Assembly: GCA_963629395.1 (NCBI GenBank)
Contig: CAVGIV010000002.1
Coordinates: 14,515 to 78,514 of the forward strand
Direction: 5' to 3'
Length of the DNA: 64,000 bases
DNA from: CAG-791 sp963629395
GTDB taxonomy: Bacteria > Bacillota > Clostridia > Lachnospirales > Lachnospiraceae
The number at the start of each line of letters is the position of its first letter. Within the stretch, counting starts at the first letter, position 1. Positions 41,541 to 50,743 of this stretch are shown in pieces. Both the position numbers and the translations under genes were made by a program. Under the pieces are notes generated by a model. It was given only the letters and a program-made list of their open reading frames with translations. It did not search any database and was not told the origin of the DNA.

Positions 41541-42680
41541 TTAAAAGAGTCCCCGGATAATGGATACGATGCGCGCCATATCCTCCTGCGTGTTCTTGTT
41601 GTCGGAGGGAAGGCAAAGGCCTCTCTCATAGATATCCATGCAGACCGATCCTTTTTCGCTCTGGGCGCCCTCCGGATCGGCAATGAAATCACAGCCCGCA
41701 TATACCGGCTGATTGTTCATCGGGTTCCAGATTGGCCGTGAATCAATATTTTCCTTCTGCAGCGCAGCGAAAATATCCATCGGCTTCACAGGAGACTCTT
41801 CCTTCAAGGTGATGCAGGAGAGCCAGTTGTTGCAGTCCGCCTCCGGACCGCCCAGCGGATTCATCTCAATGACATCAATGTCTGCAAAGGCATTTTTATA
41901 ATACTGATAAATTGCCTTTTTCTGTGCAATGTGCTCCTCTAAATGCAGCATCTGCCCTCGGCCGACACCGGCAAGGAGGTTGCTCATCCGGTAGTTAAAG
42001 CCAATCTCCTTATGGAGATAGTACGGCACGGGCTCTCTTGCCTGCGTAGCCAGGAACCGCGCATGGCGAATGGCCTCCTCATCGTCCGACACCAGCATTC
42101 CGCCGCCGGAGGTTGTAATGATCTTGTTGCCGTTGAAGGACAAAATTCCGAATGTCCCATAGGTCCCGCAGCGTTTGCCCTTCCAGCTGCTGCCAAGTGC
42201 CTCGGCGGCGTCCTCGATCAGCGGTGTATCATGCTCCCGGCAGATGGCTTCGATCTCGTCGAGTCTGGCCGGTGTTCCGTACAGATCTGCGCACAGCACC
42301 GCCTTGACCTTCGGATATTTATCAAAGGCGAGGCGAAGAGCCTCCGGCGACATGTTCCAGGTATCCCGCTCCGAATCGATAAAGACCAGCTGCCCGCGTT
42401 CGTACGCCACCGGATTGCAGGTCGCCGCAAAGGTCATGGATGTACAGAACACCACATCCCCCGGCTGAATGTCCAGGAGACGAACTGCCAGGTGAATGGC
42501 TGCGGTACCTGCAGACAATGCCGCCGCGTGGCCAATGCCGATGTAGGCTGCAACGTCCTTTTCAAAGGCATCCACATTCGGTCCGAGAGGCGCTACCCAA
42601 TTGGTGTCAAAGGCCTCCTGCACGAACCGCTGCTCATCGCCGTGCATGGTTGGACTGGAGAGATATATTTTGCCGCTCAT
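41541..42680 (-). CDS. UDP-4-keto-sugar aminotransferase (PglE-like, DegT family)
   Basis: The 379-residue DegT/DnrJ/EryC1/StrS aminotransferase begins KIYLSSPTMHGDEQRFVQEA and has LSAGTAAIHLAVRLL, VLCADLYGTPARLDEIEAIC, DAAEALGSSWKG and the PLP lysine in ILSFNGNKIITTSGGGML. The N-terminus and VAPLGPNVDAFE block match enzymes that aminate C4 of UDP-4-keto-6-deoxy-GlcNAc (bacillosamine route). AAGGAGG precedes the start at 42680. It lies 22 bases after the dehydratase gene. No PglD-type acetyltransferase of the LbH class is next to it. Confidence 0.92.
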   Translation of the reverse strand: MSGKIYLSSPTMHGDEQRFVQEAFDTNWVAPLGPNVDAFEKDVAAYIGIGHAAALSAGTAAIHLAVRLLDIQPGDVVFCTSMTFAATCNPVAYERGQLVFIDSERDTWNMSPEALRLAFDKYPKVKAVLCADLYGTPARLDEIEAICREHDTPLIEDAAEALGSSWKGKRCGTYGTFGILSFNGNKIITTSGGGMLVSDDEEAIRHARFLATQAREPVPYYLHKEIGFNYRMSNLLAGVGRGQMLHLEEHIAQKKAIYQYYKNAFADIDVIEMNPLGGPEADCNNWLSCITLKEESPVKPMDIFAALQKENIDSRPIWNPMNNQPVYAGCDFIADPEGAQSEKGSVCMDIYERGLCLPSDNKNTQEDMARIVSIIRGLF

Positions 42681-42701
42681 TACTGCCTCCTTCTGTTCCA
42701 T

Positions 42702-44702
42702 TTATCTCTGTGTACGAATGACCTCGGACTCATGTGCCCGGTCATCGTGCCCCGCTTCCATTCGCTTCTGCTGCTTTTCCAGCTCCTCATGAATGCGTTC
42801 CCGGTTCACCTCCGTGTTCTTGCGGTAGGTGGGAACGATCTCACGCACGATCTCCCGGATGGCCGGCGACTCCTCATAGGCCGCCTCCTTGAGCCGCTGG
42901 AGCTGCACGAAAAAGTTCTCCTCATTGATCTCCAGCGGCTTTCCGATGTGGATCTGCCGGTTGGCTGTATCCTTCATGCCCTCTTCATTCATGAGCATCT
43001 CTTCGTACAGCTTCTCCCCGGGGCGCAGTCCAGTAAAGACGATCTTAATGTCCTCCCCCACCTTATAACCGGAGAGCTTGATCAGGTTCTCGGCCAGGTC
43101 CAGAATGCGAACCGGCTCTCCCATGTCCAGAATGAAGATTTCTCCGCCTCTTGCGTAGGCGCCGGCCTGCAGCACCAGGGAGACGGCCTCCGGAATGGTC
43201 ATAAAATAACGAATGATGTTCGGATCCGTCACCGTCACCGGTCCGCCGGCTGCAATCTGCTTTTTAAACAGCGGGATGACACTTCCATTGGAGCCAAGGA
43301 CATTGCCGAAGCGCACCGCCACAAAATTGCACGCATAATGGCGGTTGAACACCTGAATGATCATCTCGCAGATGCGCTTGGAGGCACCCATGATGTTGGT
43401 GGGATTGACCGCCTTATCCGTGGAGATCATGACAAAGCGCTCGGTGCCGCAGGCTGCTGCTGCCATCGCCGTATTGAAGGTACCGAAGACGTTGTTTTTG
43501 ATGGACTCGCAGGGGCTGACCTCCATGAGCGGCACATGCTTGTGCGCAGCGGCATGATAAACGATTTCCGGGCGATACTTATCAAAGATCCAGTTGATGC
43601 GCTTTTCATTCCGGACGGATGCAATCAGCACCACCAGATCCAGGTCCGGATATCTGCGGCGCAGCTCCTGCTGCACGTCATACGCGCTGTTCTCATAGAT
43701 GTCAATCAGAATCAGCTGCCGCGGATGATGTCCCGCAATCTGCCGGCAGAGCTCCGAGCCGATGGAGCCGCCGCCGCCGGTGACACAGACCACCTTTCCC
43801 TGCACATAGCCGATGATGGAATCCAGATCGACCTTCACCGGATCCCTTCCCAGAAGGTCCTCCACCTCGACATCATGAAGCTTGGAGACGCTGACCTCGC
43901 CGTTTACCAGCTGATAAATGCCGGGAAGCGTACGCATCTTGCACTTGGTCTCCTTACAGATGTCCAGAATCCCCTTCATCTGGGCTCTGGAAAGCGACGG
44001 AATGGCAACAATGATCTCATCGATATCGTATTGCTCCACTGCTTCCGGGATCTGCTCACGGCCGCCGACAACCTTGACGCCCTGAATGTATTTACCCCAT
44101 TTGTCCTGTGAATCGTCAATCAGACATTTAAGGCTCATCGTCGAGTAGTGCGAATTCAGGATCTCGCGGACAATGATGTTCCCCGCTTCGCCGGCACCGA
44201 TGACCATCACGTTCGTGGCATTGCTGCGGTTGGCGTTTTTGTGCTTCACCCCTCGCAGAAACCGGTAGGAAAACCGGCTGACAAAGGTCAGTGAGATCAT
44301 CAGGAACATGTAGAGAAAGTAATAGCTCTTCGGAACAGCCTGTATATCATGCCGGTTCAGATGCAGAACTCCTACATTCAATATCGCTGCCGCCACATTG
44401 GCGAACACAAGGTTCTGCAGCTCCGTTTCCCCCGCAAAGGCCCAGAGGGAGTCGTACAGACGAAACAGCCAGAACATGGCAAGGGTCACAGCAATCGTAA
44501 GCGGGAGAACCTCCATCACCGGCAGGTAAAAGTAATCCGGGATCTCTGACGGCTGAAACTCATAGCGGATCAAAAGCGACAGGTAGCTCGCCAGAATCAC
44601 ACTCAATATATCGTAAACAATCAGGACGACGCGCCGCCAGAACTTCGCATAATTAAATGTATGCTCCGATCCTTGCTGCGTATTCTTTTCCGACTTGAAC
44701 AT
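42702..44702 (-). CDS. UDP-GlcNAc 4,6-dehydratase (PglF/WbpM-like membrane SDR)
   Basis: The 666-residue protein has four N-terminal membrane spans (about 20-150), a first Rossmann-like domain with VIGAGEAGNIIVREI, and a catalytic SDR domain starting VVCVTGGGGSIGSELCRQI. The active-site block is STDKAVNPTNIMGASKR. This is the full-length PglF/WbpM/CapD plan. It removes water from UDP-GlcNAc, giving UDP-4-keto-6-deoxy-GlcNAc for the PglE-like enzyme. GAGG precedes the ATG at 44702. The extra C-terminal tail of about 60 charged residues (EELEKQQKRMEAG and beyond) is unremarkable. Confidence 0.94.
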   Translation of the reverse strand: MFKSEKNTQQGSEHTFNYAKFWRRVVLIVYDILSVILASYLSLLIRYEFQPSEIPDYFYLPVMEVLPLTIAVTLAMFWLFRLYDSLWAFAGETELQNLVFANVAAAILNVGVLHLNRHDIQAVPKSYYFLYMFLMISLTFVSRFSYRFLRGVKHKNANRSNATNVMVIGAGEAGNIIVREILNSHYSTMSLKCLIDDSQDKWGKYIQGVKVVGGREQIPEAVEQYDIDEIIVAIPSLSRAQMKGILDICKETKCKMRTLPGIYQLVNGEVSVSKLHDVEVEDLLGRDPVKVDLDSIIGYVQGKVVCVTGGGGSIGSELCRQIAGHHPRQLILIDIYENSAYDVQQELRRRYPDLDLVVLIASVRNEKRINWIFDKYRPEIVYHAAAHKHVPLMEVSPCESIKNNVFGTFNTAMAAAACGTERFVMISTDKAVNPTNIMGASKRICEMIIQVFNRHYACNFVAVRFGNVLGSNGSVIPLFKKQIAAGGPVTVTDPNIIRYFMTIPEAVSLVLQAGAYARGGEIFILDMGEPVRILDLAENLIKLSGYKVGEDIKIVFTGLRPGEKLYEEMLMNEEGMKDTANRQIHIGKPLEINEENFFVQLQRLKEAAYEESPAIREIVREIVPTYRKNTEVNRERIHEELEKQQKRMEAGHDDRAHESEVIRTQR

Positions 44703-44741
44703 ATATACCTCAACGAATGATGCCGGCGCCAAATGCTCCTG

Positions 44742-46430
44742 CTACTGCCATGCGGCCCGCCAGACATCCGCAACTATACAGGGTAATCCAATCCATAAGT
44801 ATACAACATAACGCGGTAGTGCGCACGGTCCCAGAAGGACGGTGAGCCACACCAGGAAAAGGGGGAGCCACGCCAGAAGGAGGCGCCCTTTCCGCTGCCG
44901 CAGAAGATAGACGCCGCAAAAGGCAAAGGCAAGCGCCATCACACCCGGAGAGAGAATCCACGACAAAGCCGGGAGCCTTTGCGCAGCTGCGTCCAGAGAC
45001 AGGAACCGGTACCATGTATCCAGTGCCGGGAGATTGCTCTTCCGCGTTCCGGGCAGCTCTGTCTCATAGCCAAAATAGGAGCTTTCCCCATAGGTAAAGG
45101 TATAGACCGTGTTCCCTTTATAGCAGTCAATCACCGTTCCCGGGGCCCAGAAGCCATAGCTCGTCATCAGCCAGGCGTTCAGATAGGCCGCCGGATGCTC
45201 GCGCCCTTTTGCCAGCCAGAGCTTCCAGAAGGCCCCGGGATCACTCCGATACACATCGCTGCGAAAGCGGAGCTTTACCTGGTCCGAGAGCACCGGATTG
45301 TAATACTCCCATCCAAGCGTCCCGTTCGACTCTTCTCCATCTGCAGGAGCCATCAGCTCCTGCATCAGCACCACCTCTTCTGCAGTAAAGGAATCCGGAT
45401 CCGAGACCCAGACACGTGCCAGCTGCATGATCGGCACCGTCAGAATCTCCTGACTTTCCGAAGAATCCGCATGAAGCGCAGCCGCAAGGCCAAATGAAGC
45501 TCCCTTATAGAGGACCAGCGGCAGCAGCAGGATTACCGCCATGCGCCAGCCTCGTCCGGAGGATGCATGCTCACGCCGCATCCACTTCACAGCAAAAGCC
45601 GCACCGGCCAGTACGAGGAACGCCGCATAGGCATAGACCCCGTTGTTGCGCAGGAGCATCATCAAGGTCCCAAAGACAATGCAGCCGGCAGCATTTCTCC
45701 GGTTTACGTCTCCGCGAAAAAGCCGTTTCAAATAGAGCACCAGCATTAGCAGCGCTGCTGCGAACAATCCGTCCTTGCAGCTGCACAAAACGAACATGGT
45801 GACCACAGGGCACAGCACCAGCCAGAGGATGCCAAACCATTTAACAGCACCGACTCTCTTCCCAGGCGCTGCCCCTCCCATTTCCCGTACAAGGCACACA
45901 AACACCGCATCCATAACGGCCATCTGCAGCAGAAGGTAACAGAAGATGCCGAGGTTGTAAGAGCCCGTCACCTTGTGTACGCCCAGAATCGTTCCGCCCA
46001 GTGCCAGAACATGGAGCAGCGGATGGTGCGTTGTAAAGCAGCGCGTCTGCACCATGGCCAGCTCCTCCGCCGCATCATAGACAAAAAAGCCAGGGTATAC
46101 CGCCAGAAGTGAAACCAGCTGTGTCCCCATAAAGCCCAGCCACAAGGTCACGGCATTTCGCCGCTCCCTTGCCCGGAATGCCTCGCCCGTTCCCCCTGCA
46201 TCTGTGCCGCAGCGGATTCCTTTCTTCTCCCCCAGCCGGTCCAACCGGTGCCAGATCCGCACGGCGAGAAAACCGCACACTGCCCAGAGGACCACAAAGA
46301 CGGCTCCCTCCGCAGCAGACGGCATTGCCAGGCCGCCCTTTTTCTCCAGCAGCTGTCCCAGTGTGAAGGCAAGCGCACACACGCCCCCATACGCCGTGCC
46401 AAGGGCCGCGTCGCGGCGATTCGTACTCAT
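44742..46430 (-). CDS. DUF6020-like multi-spanning membrane protein
   Basis: The 562-residue protein has about 12-14 membrane segments. SLLAVYPGFFVYDAAEELAM followed by THHPLLHVLALGGTILG is the signature block of DUF6020, a GT-C-like family in Firmicutes glycan clusters. The acidic residues after the first large loop (YDAAEE) resemble catalytic aspartates of lipid-sugar-dependent GT-C enzymes. Its ATG overlaps the end of the ligase-like gene by four bases (ATGA). Side-chain glucosylation or a related step outside the membrane is a reasonable guess, but no activity is known. Confidence 0.75.
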   Translation of the reverse strand: MSTNRRDAALGTAYGGVCALAFTLGQLLEKKGGLAMPSAAEGAVFVVLWAVCGFLAVRIWHRLDRLGEKKGIRCGTDAGGTGEAFRARERRNAVTLWLGFMGTQLVSLLAVYPGFFVYDAAEELAMVQTRCFTTHHPLLHVLALGGTILGVHKVTGSYNLGIFCYLLLQMAVMDAVFVCLVREMGGAAPGKRVGAVKWFGILWLVLCPVVTMFVLCSCKDGLFAAALLMLVLYLKRLFRGDVNRRNAAGCIVFGTLMMLLRNNGVYAYAAFLVLAGAAFAVKWMRREHASSGRGWRMAVILLLPLVLYKGASFGLAAALHADSSESQEILTVPIMQLARVWVSDPDSFTAEEVVLMQELMAPADGEESNGTLGWEYYNPVLSDQVKLRFRSDVYRSDPGAFWKLWLAKGREHPAAYLNAWLMTSYGFWAPGTVIDCYKGNTVYTFTYGESSYFGYETELPGTRKSNLPALDTWYRFLSLDAAAQRLPALSWILSPGVMALAFAFCGVYLLRQRKGRLLLAWLPLFLVWLTVLLGPCALPRYVVYLWIGLPCIVADVWRAAWQ

Positions 46431-49030
46431 GTCTCCTGCCCCTTTGCCTGTTTCTCACGGAACAGGAGCGGCGCCAGTGCGAACAGCAGCACAATCGTAT
46501 ACGGATTGCAGAAATGGAAGGTCCACTCCACCATGCCTGTAATTCCAAATCCGGTTACCAGCAAAAGCGGCATGAGGGCACAGCCATTACGCACGCCCTC
46601 TCTTCTCGCATAGCGAAATGCCGCAAGAAACATGCCAAACACTGCCAGGAGCAGCAATACGCCCGCAGGAATTCCGCAGTCATAGGACGCCTGCAGGAAA
46701 ATATTGTGCGCATGCACCGCCACCTCGCCGCTTTGGAGCGTGACGCCCATCTGATCGTGTCCGGTCATATTCAGTTGCTTAATATAGGCAAGATACAGAC
46801 CAAGCCGTCCATTGGACACATCCCCTGTGTCAATGGAGCCATCCTCCAGATCCGACTGGCTCGTCAGAAGGAAAAGTCCGCCGGAGGAAGCTGTCCCTGC
46901 ATCTGCCGGAGCGGAGGACTCCTCCTGCACATCTGAGGCATCCGCAGTCCGATACCCCTGAGCCACATACCAGTCTCTTCCGTAATAGATTTTCGATCCG
47001 AGATCTCCGCCAATGATGCGGTTTCCAAAATCGCGGATAAAAATTTCAATGTTCATGAACGCTGTGCAGTTCCATGTCACGTTCCGAAGCACCCAGTCAT
47101 CGTACGGCTCCAGCTCCTCAAAGCGCTGCGGGTGTGCATACACCGTGGATACAATCCGCTGCCCCGTAAATGTAATCGGGAAGGTGATACACACAATGAC
47201 AACAAACGCTGCCAATGTACGGACGCCCCCCTTCAGCCGGGTCGTCAGCGCATGGCGTCCCGGAATATTGCCAAAGTAAAAGGCTGCCATCAAAAGGAGC
47301 AGTGCCAGCACTCCGATTCCGGATCTTGTAAGGCTCATCAGCATATAGGAGCAGGTCACACCCAGCAGCACAGCCTCCAGCCATGTACCGGAAAGCTTCT
47401 CCCGAAAGCTTCTGCCTCTGACCTTCCGAAGCCTGCAGATGAACAGTGTCACCGCCGCCGAGGCCGCGATCAGCAGGTAATACGCCGTCACCGTCGGCGT
47501 GTGGAAATGCATGGAGAACCGGCTGTACAAATAGGCAAGATAGTAGCGATGCAGCATGCAGTAAATGACCTTGCAGACAAAGTCCAAAAGAACGCCCCGG
47601 CACAGATCCTCCAGCAGGAGCTCTCTTCCCTCATAGAAGCGGTACCGCAGATAAAACAGTGCCCATATCCCCAGCATCAGCGGGATCCAGAGCCTTGTGT
47701 TGTAAAAGACAAGCATCCAGACAGAAAGTGCCAGCACCGGCACCATAAGAGGCCAGGAAATCCGTGTTCCGCTTGCCTTCTGGCTGCGGATTCGGTCGAT
47801 CAGCATGACAAGCGCCGCCGTCACCGCAACCGCTGCGCAGCAAATCGCCACAGCCCTTGAGAAAATCACGCCGTTCTTCCAGGCCATTTCCGGATCCTGC
47901 GAGGAAACAAAGCTCCCTGCGCAGTAGACAATACCGCCCACCACGGAAACAACCGCTGCAATCGCCGCTGCGCTGCTGCAGTCGGATGCAATGTCCCCCA
48001 TGAGGAACGTGATCAGGCACAGAAGCGCCACAATCCAGTGCATAGATGCATCATGAATATAATCATTGGTCGCATTCATATAGACCGCACTGCGGTCCAT
48101 GATCAGGGCAATGCATACCACAATGGCAGCGTGCCGGCACCAGCCCTTTCGCTTTTCCAGGGGCTCCTGCTCTCTCTTATGCCAGAGTCCGTACAGACTC
48201 ACCGCAGCCGCCAGCACAATCCCCGTCTCATAAATCAGGATATCAAGAATGCGCCCGTCAAAGAGCTTCAGCGGCCACACTGCAATAAACGCAAGCCCCG
48301 CTGTCAGCAGCACAACCGGTGTCAGCGTATACTGCAGCACCCGCAGCACAGTGGTAACCGGTGCGTCCTTTTTATTCCTCCGGCAGCTCCATGTGAATGC
48401 AGCACGAATTGCTGCTGTCAAAAGCGCAGCCGCCAGAGCATAAACAATGCCCCGGATCAGCGAAGGGAGCTTCGATTCCGGCACGCGGTACACCACGCTG
48501 GTTTTAATCGCCATATCATCAACGCCGCTGTCATGATAAAAGCCCAGCTGATAATAAGGTGCTTTCCCCGTATCCAGTGCCTGCGTTTGCGACTCTGTGC
48601 CGACCGTAAACCGGCTGCCCTCCATGCCGCGAATCGTATAGACATAGGTTTCTCCCGGCGTCATATCCGCATCCACGGAGACCACCGCGTACGCAGGAAC
48701 CTCCTCCGGGAGTGCAACCTCCTCCTCGGCCGCCAGAGTCATTGCGCCGTTTTCTTCCACATGGAACAGCTGGAACTGTGCCTGTGTTCCCTCTTTTACC
48801 GATTCCACATAGAACCTCAGGGTCTGCAGATGCGTATGCTGCGCGATGAAGTATTCGCCGGCATCCTGCTCTTCACTGATCGTCTCCGTAACACCGGAAG
48901 GTGAAATTCCCGATGCATAGGCGTGCTCCTCCCGATACAGGCGCATCGGCCAGATGGTGGCCAGCGCCAGAAGGAGCGCGCAGAGCACCACAGCACAGGC
49001 TGCTTTTTGTTTGTCTACAACGAGTCGCAT
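46427..49030 (-). CDS. O-antigen ligase/polymerase-like membrane protein with large extracytoplasmic region
   Basis: The 867-residue protein starts with a signal-anchor (KAACAVVLCALLLALATIWP) and then about 170 residues of beta-rich extracytoplasmic sequence (TLRFYVESVKEGTQAQFQLF, PGETYVYTIRGMEGSRFTVG). About 14 membrane spans follow. Near the end, a loop with VAVHAHNIFLQASYDCGIPA is the Wzy_C/WaaL signature. It would ligate or polymerise the glycan outside the membrane. The start at 49030 has CAAAGAG eight bases upstream. The N-terminal domain roughly doubles the family's usual size and could bind the acceptor. Confidence 0.8.
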   Translation of the reverse strand: MRLVVDKQKAACAVVLCALLLALATIWPMRLYREEHAYASGISPSGVTETISEEQDAGEYFIAQHTHLQTLRFYVESVKEGTQAQFQLFHVEENGAMTLAAEEEVALPEEVPAYAVVSVDADMTPGETYVYTIRGMEGSRFTVGTESQTQALDTGKAPYYQLGFYHDSGVDDMAIKTSVVYRVPESKLPSLIRGIVYALAAALLTAAIRAAFTWSCRRNKKDAPVTTVLRVLQYTLTPVVLLTAGLAFIAVWPLKLFDGRILDILIYETGIVLAAAVSLYGLWHKREQEPLEKRKGWCRHAAIVVCIALIMDRSAVYMNATNDYIHDASMHWIVALLCLITFLMGDIASDCSSAAAIAAVVSVVGGIVYCAGSFVSSQDPEMAWKNGVIFSRAVAICCAAVAVTAALVMLIDRIRSQKASGTRISWPLMVPVLALSVWMLVFYNTRLWIPLMLGIWALFYLRYRFYEGRELLLEDLCRGVLLDFVCKVIYCMLHRYYLAYLYSRFSMHFHTPTVTAYYLLIAASAAVTLFICRLRKVRGRSFREKLSGTWLEAVLLGVTCSYMLMSLTRSGIGVLALLLLMAAFYFGNIPGRHALTTRLKGGVRTLAAFVVIVCITFPITFTGQRIVSTVYAHPQRFEELEPYDDWVLRNVTWNCTAFMNIEIFIRDFGNRIIGGDLGSKIYYGRDWYVAQGYRTADASDVQEESSAPADAGTASSGGLFLLTSQSDLEDGSIDTGDVSNGRLGLYLAYIKQLNMTGHDQMGVTLQSGEVAVHAHNIFLQASYDCGIPAGVLLLLAVFGMFLAAFRYARREGVRNGCALMPLLLVTGFGITGMVEWTFHFCNPYTIVLLFALAPLLFREKQAKGQET

Positions 49031-49071
49031 GATCATTACTCTTTGATATCCTCTTTCATTGCAACAGCTCC

Positions 49072-49130
49072 GTTTAGAGCTCCTTTGCAAAATCGCTGCC
49101 GTCAGGCGTTTCTTTTGCCTCTGCGGCATC
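49072..49130. repeat. Dispersed hairpin repeat, copy E (partly coding)
   Basis: TTTGCAAAATCGCTGCC, followed by TTTCTTTTGCCTCTGCGGC, aligns with the core at 17714-17755. It encodes the last residues (about KETPDGSDFAKEL) of the GT2 gene that ends at 49074. Confidence 0.5.
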
Positions 49131-50108
49131 CTGCTCTCTGCTTAGAATTTCCTCGCGAATGACATACTGCGGAGCCGCGCTCACGCTGATATAGGTCCTC
49201 CCGATGTACTCACCGGCCAGTCCCAGCATCAGAAGCGTCATTCCGCCAAAGAAAACAACGGCTGTCATCAGCGCAGAAAATCCAATCGGCACCGCAGGAT
49301 TCACCAGCTTTTTAATGATGGTAAACACAGCATATACAAGGGCCAGCGCCGCACAGGCCGCCCCCATCGCCGTACCGATGCGAAGCGGCTTGACCGAAAA
49401 GGCAGTAAAGCCGTTCATCCACAAGGAAAGAAGCTTTCCTATGGTGTAGCCGCTGCTGCCCACCTCCCGCTTCCGATGATTGACCGGAACATTGACAATA
49501 TTGCTCGTGCTCCGTAGCACCAGTCCCAGAAGGTACGGATAGGAATTCTCATAGCGCAGCACCTCTTCTGCCACAAACCGGCGCATGGCAAAATAACTGC
49601 TGACATAGAGATCTCTGGGCTTGTTCAGCATTTTTTCCAGCATCTTTTCATTGACCCAGCTGCCGAAATTCCGGAAGGGCGAGTGCTCCTTGTGCTCATA
49701 CCTTGCGTAGGCAACATCTGCTCCGGCCATAATCGCCTCCACAAGCTTCCCTGCCTCCGAGGCCGGCGTCTGTCCGTCATCATCCAGGCAGACAATGATG
49801 TCTCCCTCTGCGTGCCGGATGCCCGCCATCAGGGCAGCATGCTGTCCGAAATTCCTGGCAAGCTCGTACCCCTTCCTCCGGCACGGCTTCCCGGCTTTCT
49901 CCTGTGCGCAAAGGCTCCAGATCGCGTCTTTTGTTTCCTTCCCGGAGCCGTCATTGACCATGACGATCTCATAGCTTTCAAACGGAAGCGTCTGAGCAGC
50001 CGCATCAATTTCTGCCACCACCGAGGGAAGCGTCTTTTCCGAATGATAACAGGGAATCACAAAGCTGATGCTCTGCGCCTTTTGACTTTCTGCATTACTG
50101 TTGTTCAT
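49074..50108 (-). CDS. GT2 glycosyltransferase with two membrane helices (GtrB/DPM1-like)
   Basis: The 344-residue protein opens SISFVIPCYHSEKTLPSVVA, followed by MVNDGSGKETKDAI, IVCLDDDGQTPASEAGKLVE (the D-D-D metal site) and two C-terminal membrane helices (about 232-290), the plan of polyprenyl-phosphate glycosyltransferases. These make undecaprenyl-phosphate sugar donors for GT-C enzymes acting outside, and three GT-C-like proteins are encoded in this operon. The last dozen residues are encoded by a copy of the dispersed repeat, so the tail is probably not functional sequence. Confidence 0.92.
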   Translation of the reverse strand: MNNSNAESQKAQSISFVIPCYHSEKTLPSVVAEIDAAAQTLPFESYEIVMVNDGSGKETKDAIWSLCAQEKAGKPCRRKGYELARNFGQHAALMAGIRHAEGDIIVCLDDDGQTPASEAGKLVEAIMAGADVAYARYEHKEHSPFRNFGSWVNEKMLEKMLNKPRDLYVSSYFAMRRFVAEEVLRYENSYPYLLGLVLRSTSNIVNVPVNHRKREVGSSGYTIGKLLSLWMNGFTAFSVKPLRIGTAMGAACAALALVYAVFTIIKKLVNPAVPIGFSALMTAVVFFGGMTLLMLGLAGEYIGRTYISVSAAPQYVIREEILSREQDAAEAKETPDGSDFAKEL

Positions 50109-50149
50109 ATCTTTTTACTCTCTGCTTATTGCTGTTCAAAACTGTCCGG

Positions 50150-50212
50150 AGCCCCTTCGCAAAATCATTGCTTCGCAGCCTTCCTTTTGCTCATGTGGCG
50201 TTCTCGTGCATC
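50150..50212. repeat. Dispersed hairpin repeat, copy D
   Basis: GAGCCCCTTCGCAAAATC, GCTTCGCAGCC and TTCCTTTTGCTCATGTGGCG follow the copy at 13611 closely. It lies between the GT2 and GNAT genes, and the GNAT stop codon (TCA at 50191-50193) is inside it. Confidence 0.7.
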
Positions 50213-50709
50213 CGCAGGAACACCATGTCCTTGCGGGTGCCGTCGCTGCATTCCACCTGCGGCAGAATTCCCACCGCCTGGAAGCCTGCCCGCTCATAGC
50301 TGCGGAGCGATGCCGGATTATCGGTGAAAATCCGGCTGACAATGTCCGTAAGCCCCAGACTTTCAAAGCCGTACCGGCAGGCCAGCCGGATCATCCTGGC
50401 ACTGTACCCTTTTCCTATGGCAGTATCCTCACCGATCCAGTTGCCGCACTCTGCATATTGCGGGTGGATATCATCCAGTACAACACACCCAACGGGCAGT
50501 CCCGTTTCAATTTCCTCGGCAATGAACTGCGCAACCTTCCCCGTTTCCACCTTCTCGTGGTAGTAGCGCTCCTGCCCCTCCAGCGTAAAATCCTCCCGGT
50601 AAATGTATCTGCTCTTCACCCTCGGATTGTTCCGCCAGTCCACAATCATCTGGGAATCCGCCAGCTGCATCGGCCGGATTCCGATTTTATCATCTGCTGC
50701 AAGGTACAT
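50191..50709 (-). CDS. GNAT family N-acetyltransferase
   Basis: The 172-residue RimJ/RimL-type GNAT begins with IGIRPMQLADSQMIVDWRNN, continues with FIAEEIETGLPVGCVVLDDI, and carries the acetyl-CoA loop region GKGYSARMIRLACRYGFESL and NPASLRSYERAGFQAVG. In glycan operons this class N-acetylates 4-amino sugars (WecD-type role), so the product of the WecE-like enzyme at 52629 is a good candidate substrate. The last six codons (MHENAT) lie inside the dispersed repeat. Acetylation of a protein target is an alternative. Confidence 0.88.
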   Translation of the reverse strand: MYLAADDKIGIRPMQLADSQMIVDWRNNPRVKSRYIYREDFTLEGQERYYHEKVETGKVAQFIAEEIETGLPVGCVVLDDIHPQYAECGNWIGEDTAIGKGYSARMIRLACRYGFESLGLTDIVSRIFTDNPASLRSYERAGFQAVGILPQVECSDGTRKDMVFLRMHENAT

Positions 50710-50743
50710 AGTGTAATCCCCCTGGCATGTTGCTTCTACGTTT

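Noticed and set aside
41943..44111. 722-residue plus-strand open frame
   Set aside because: It is the mirror of the PglE-like and PglF-like genes, which have full catalytic motifs; long antisense frames are expected from their codon use.
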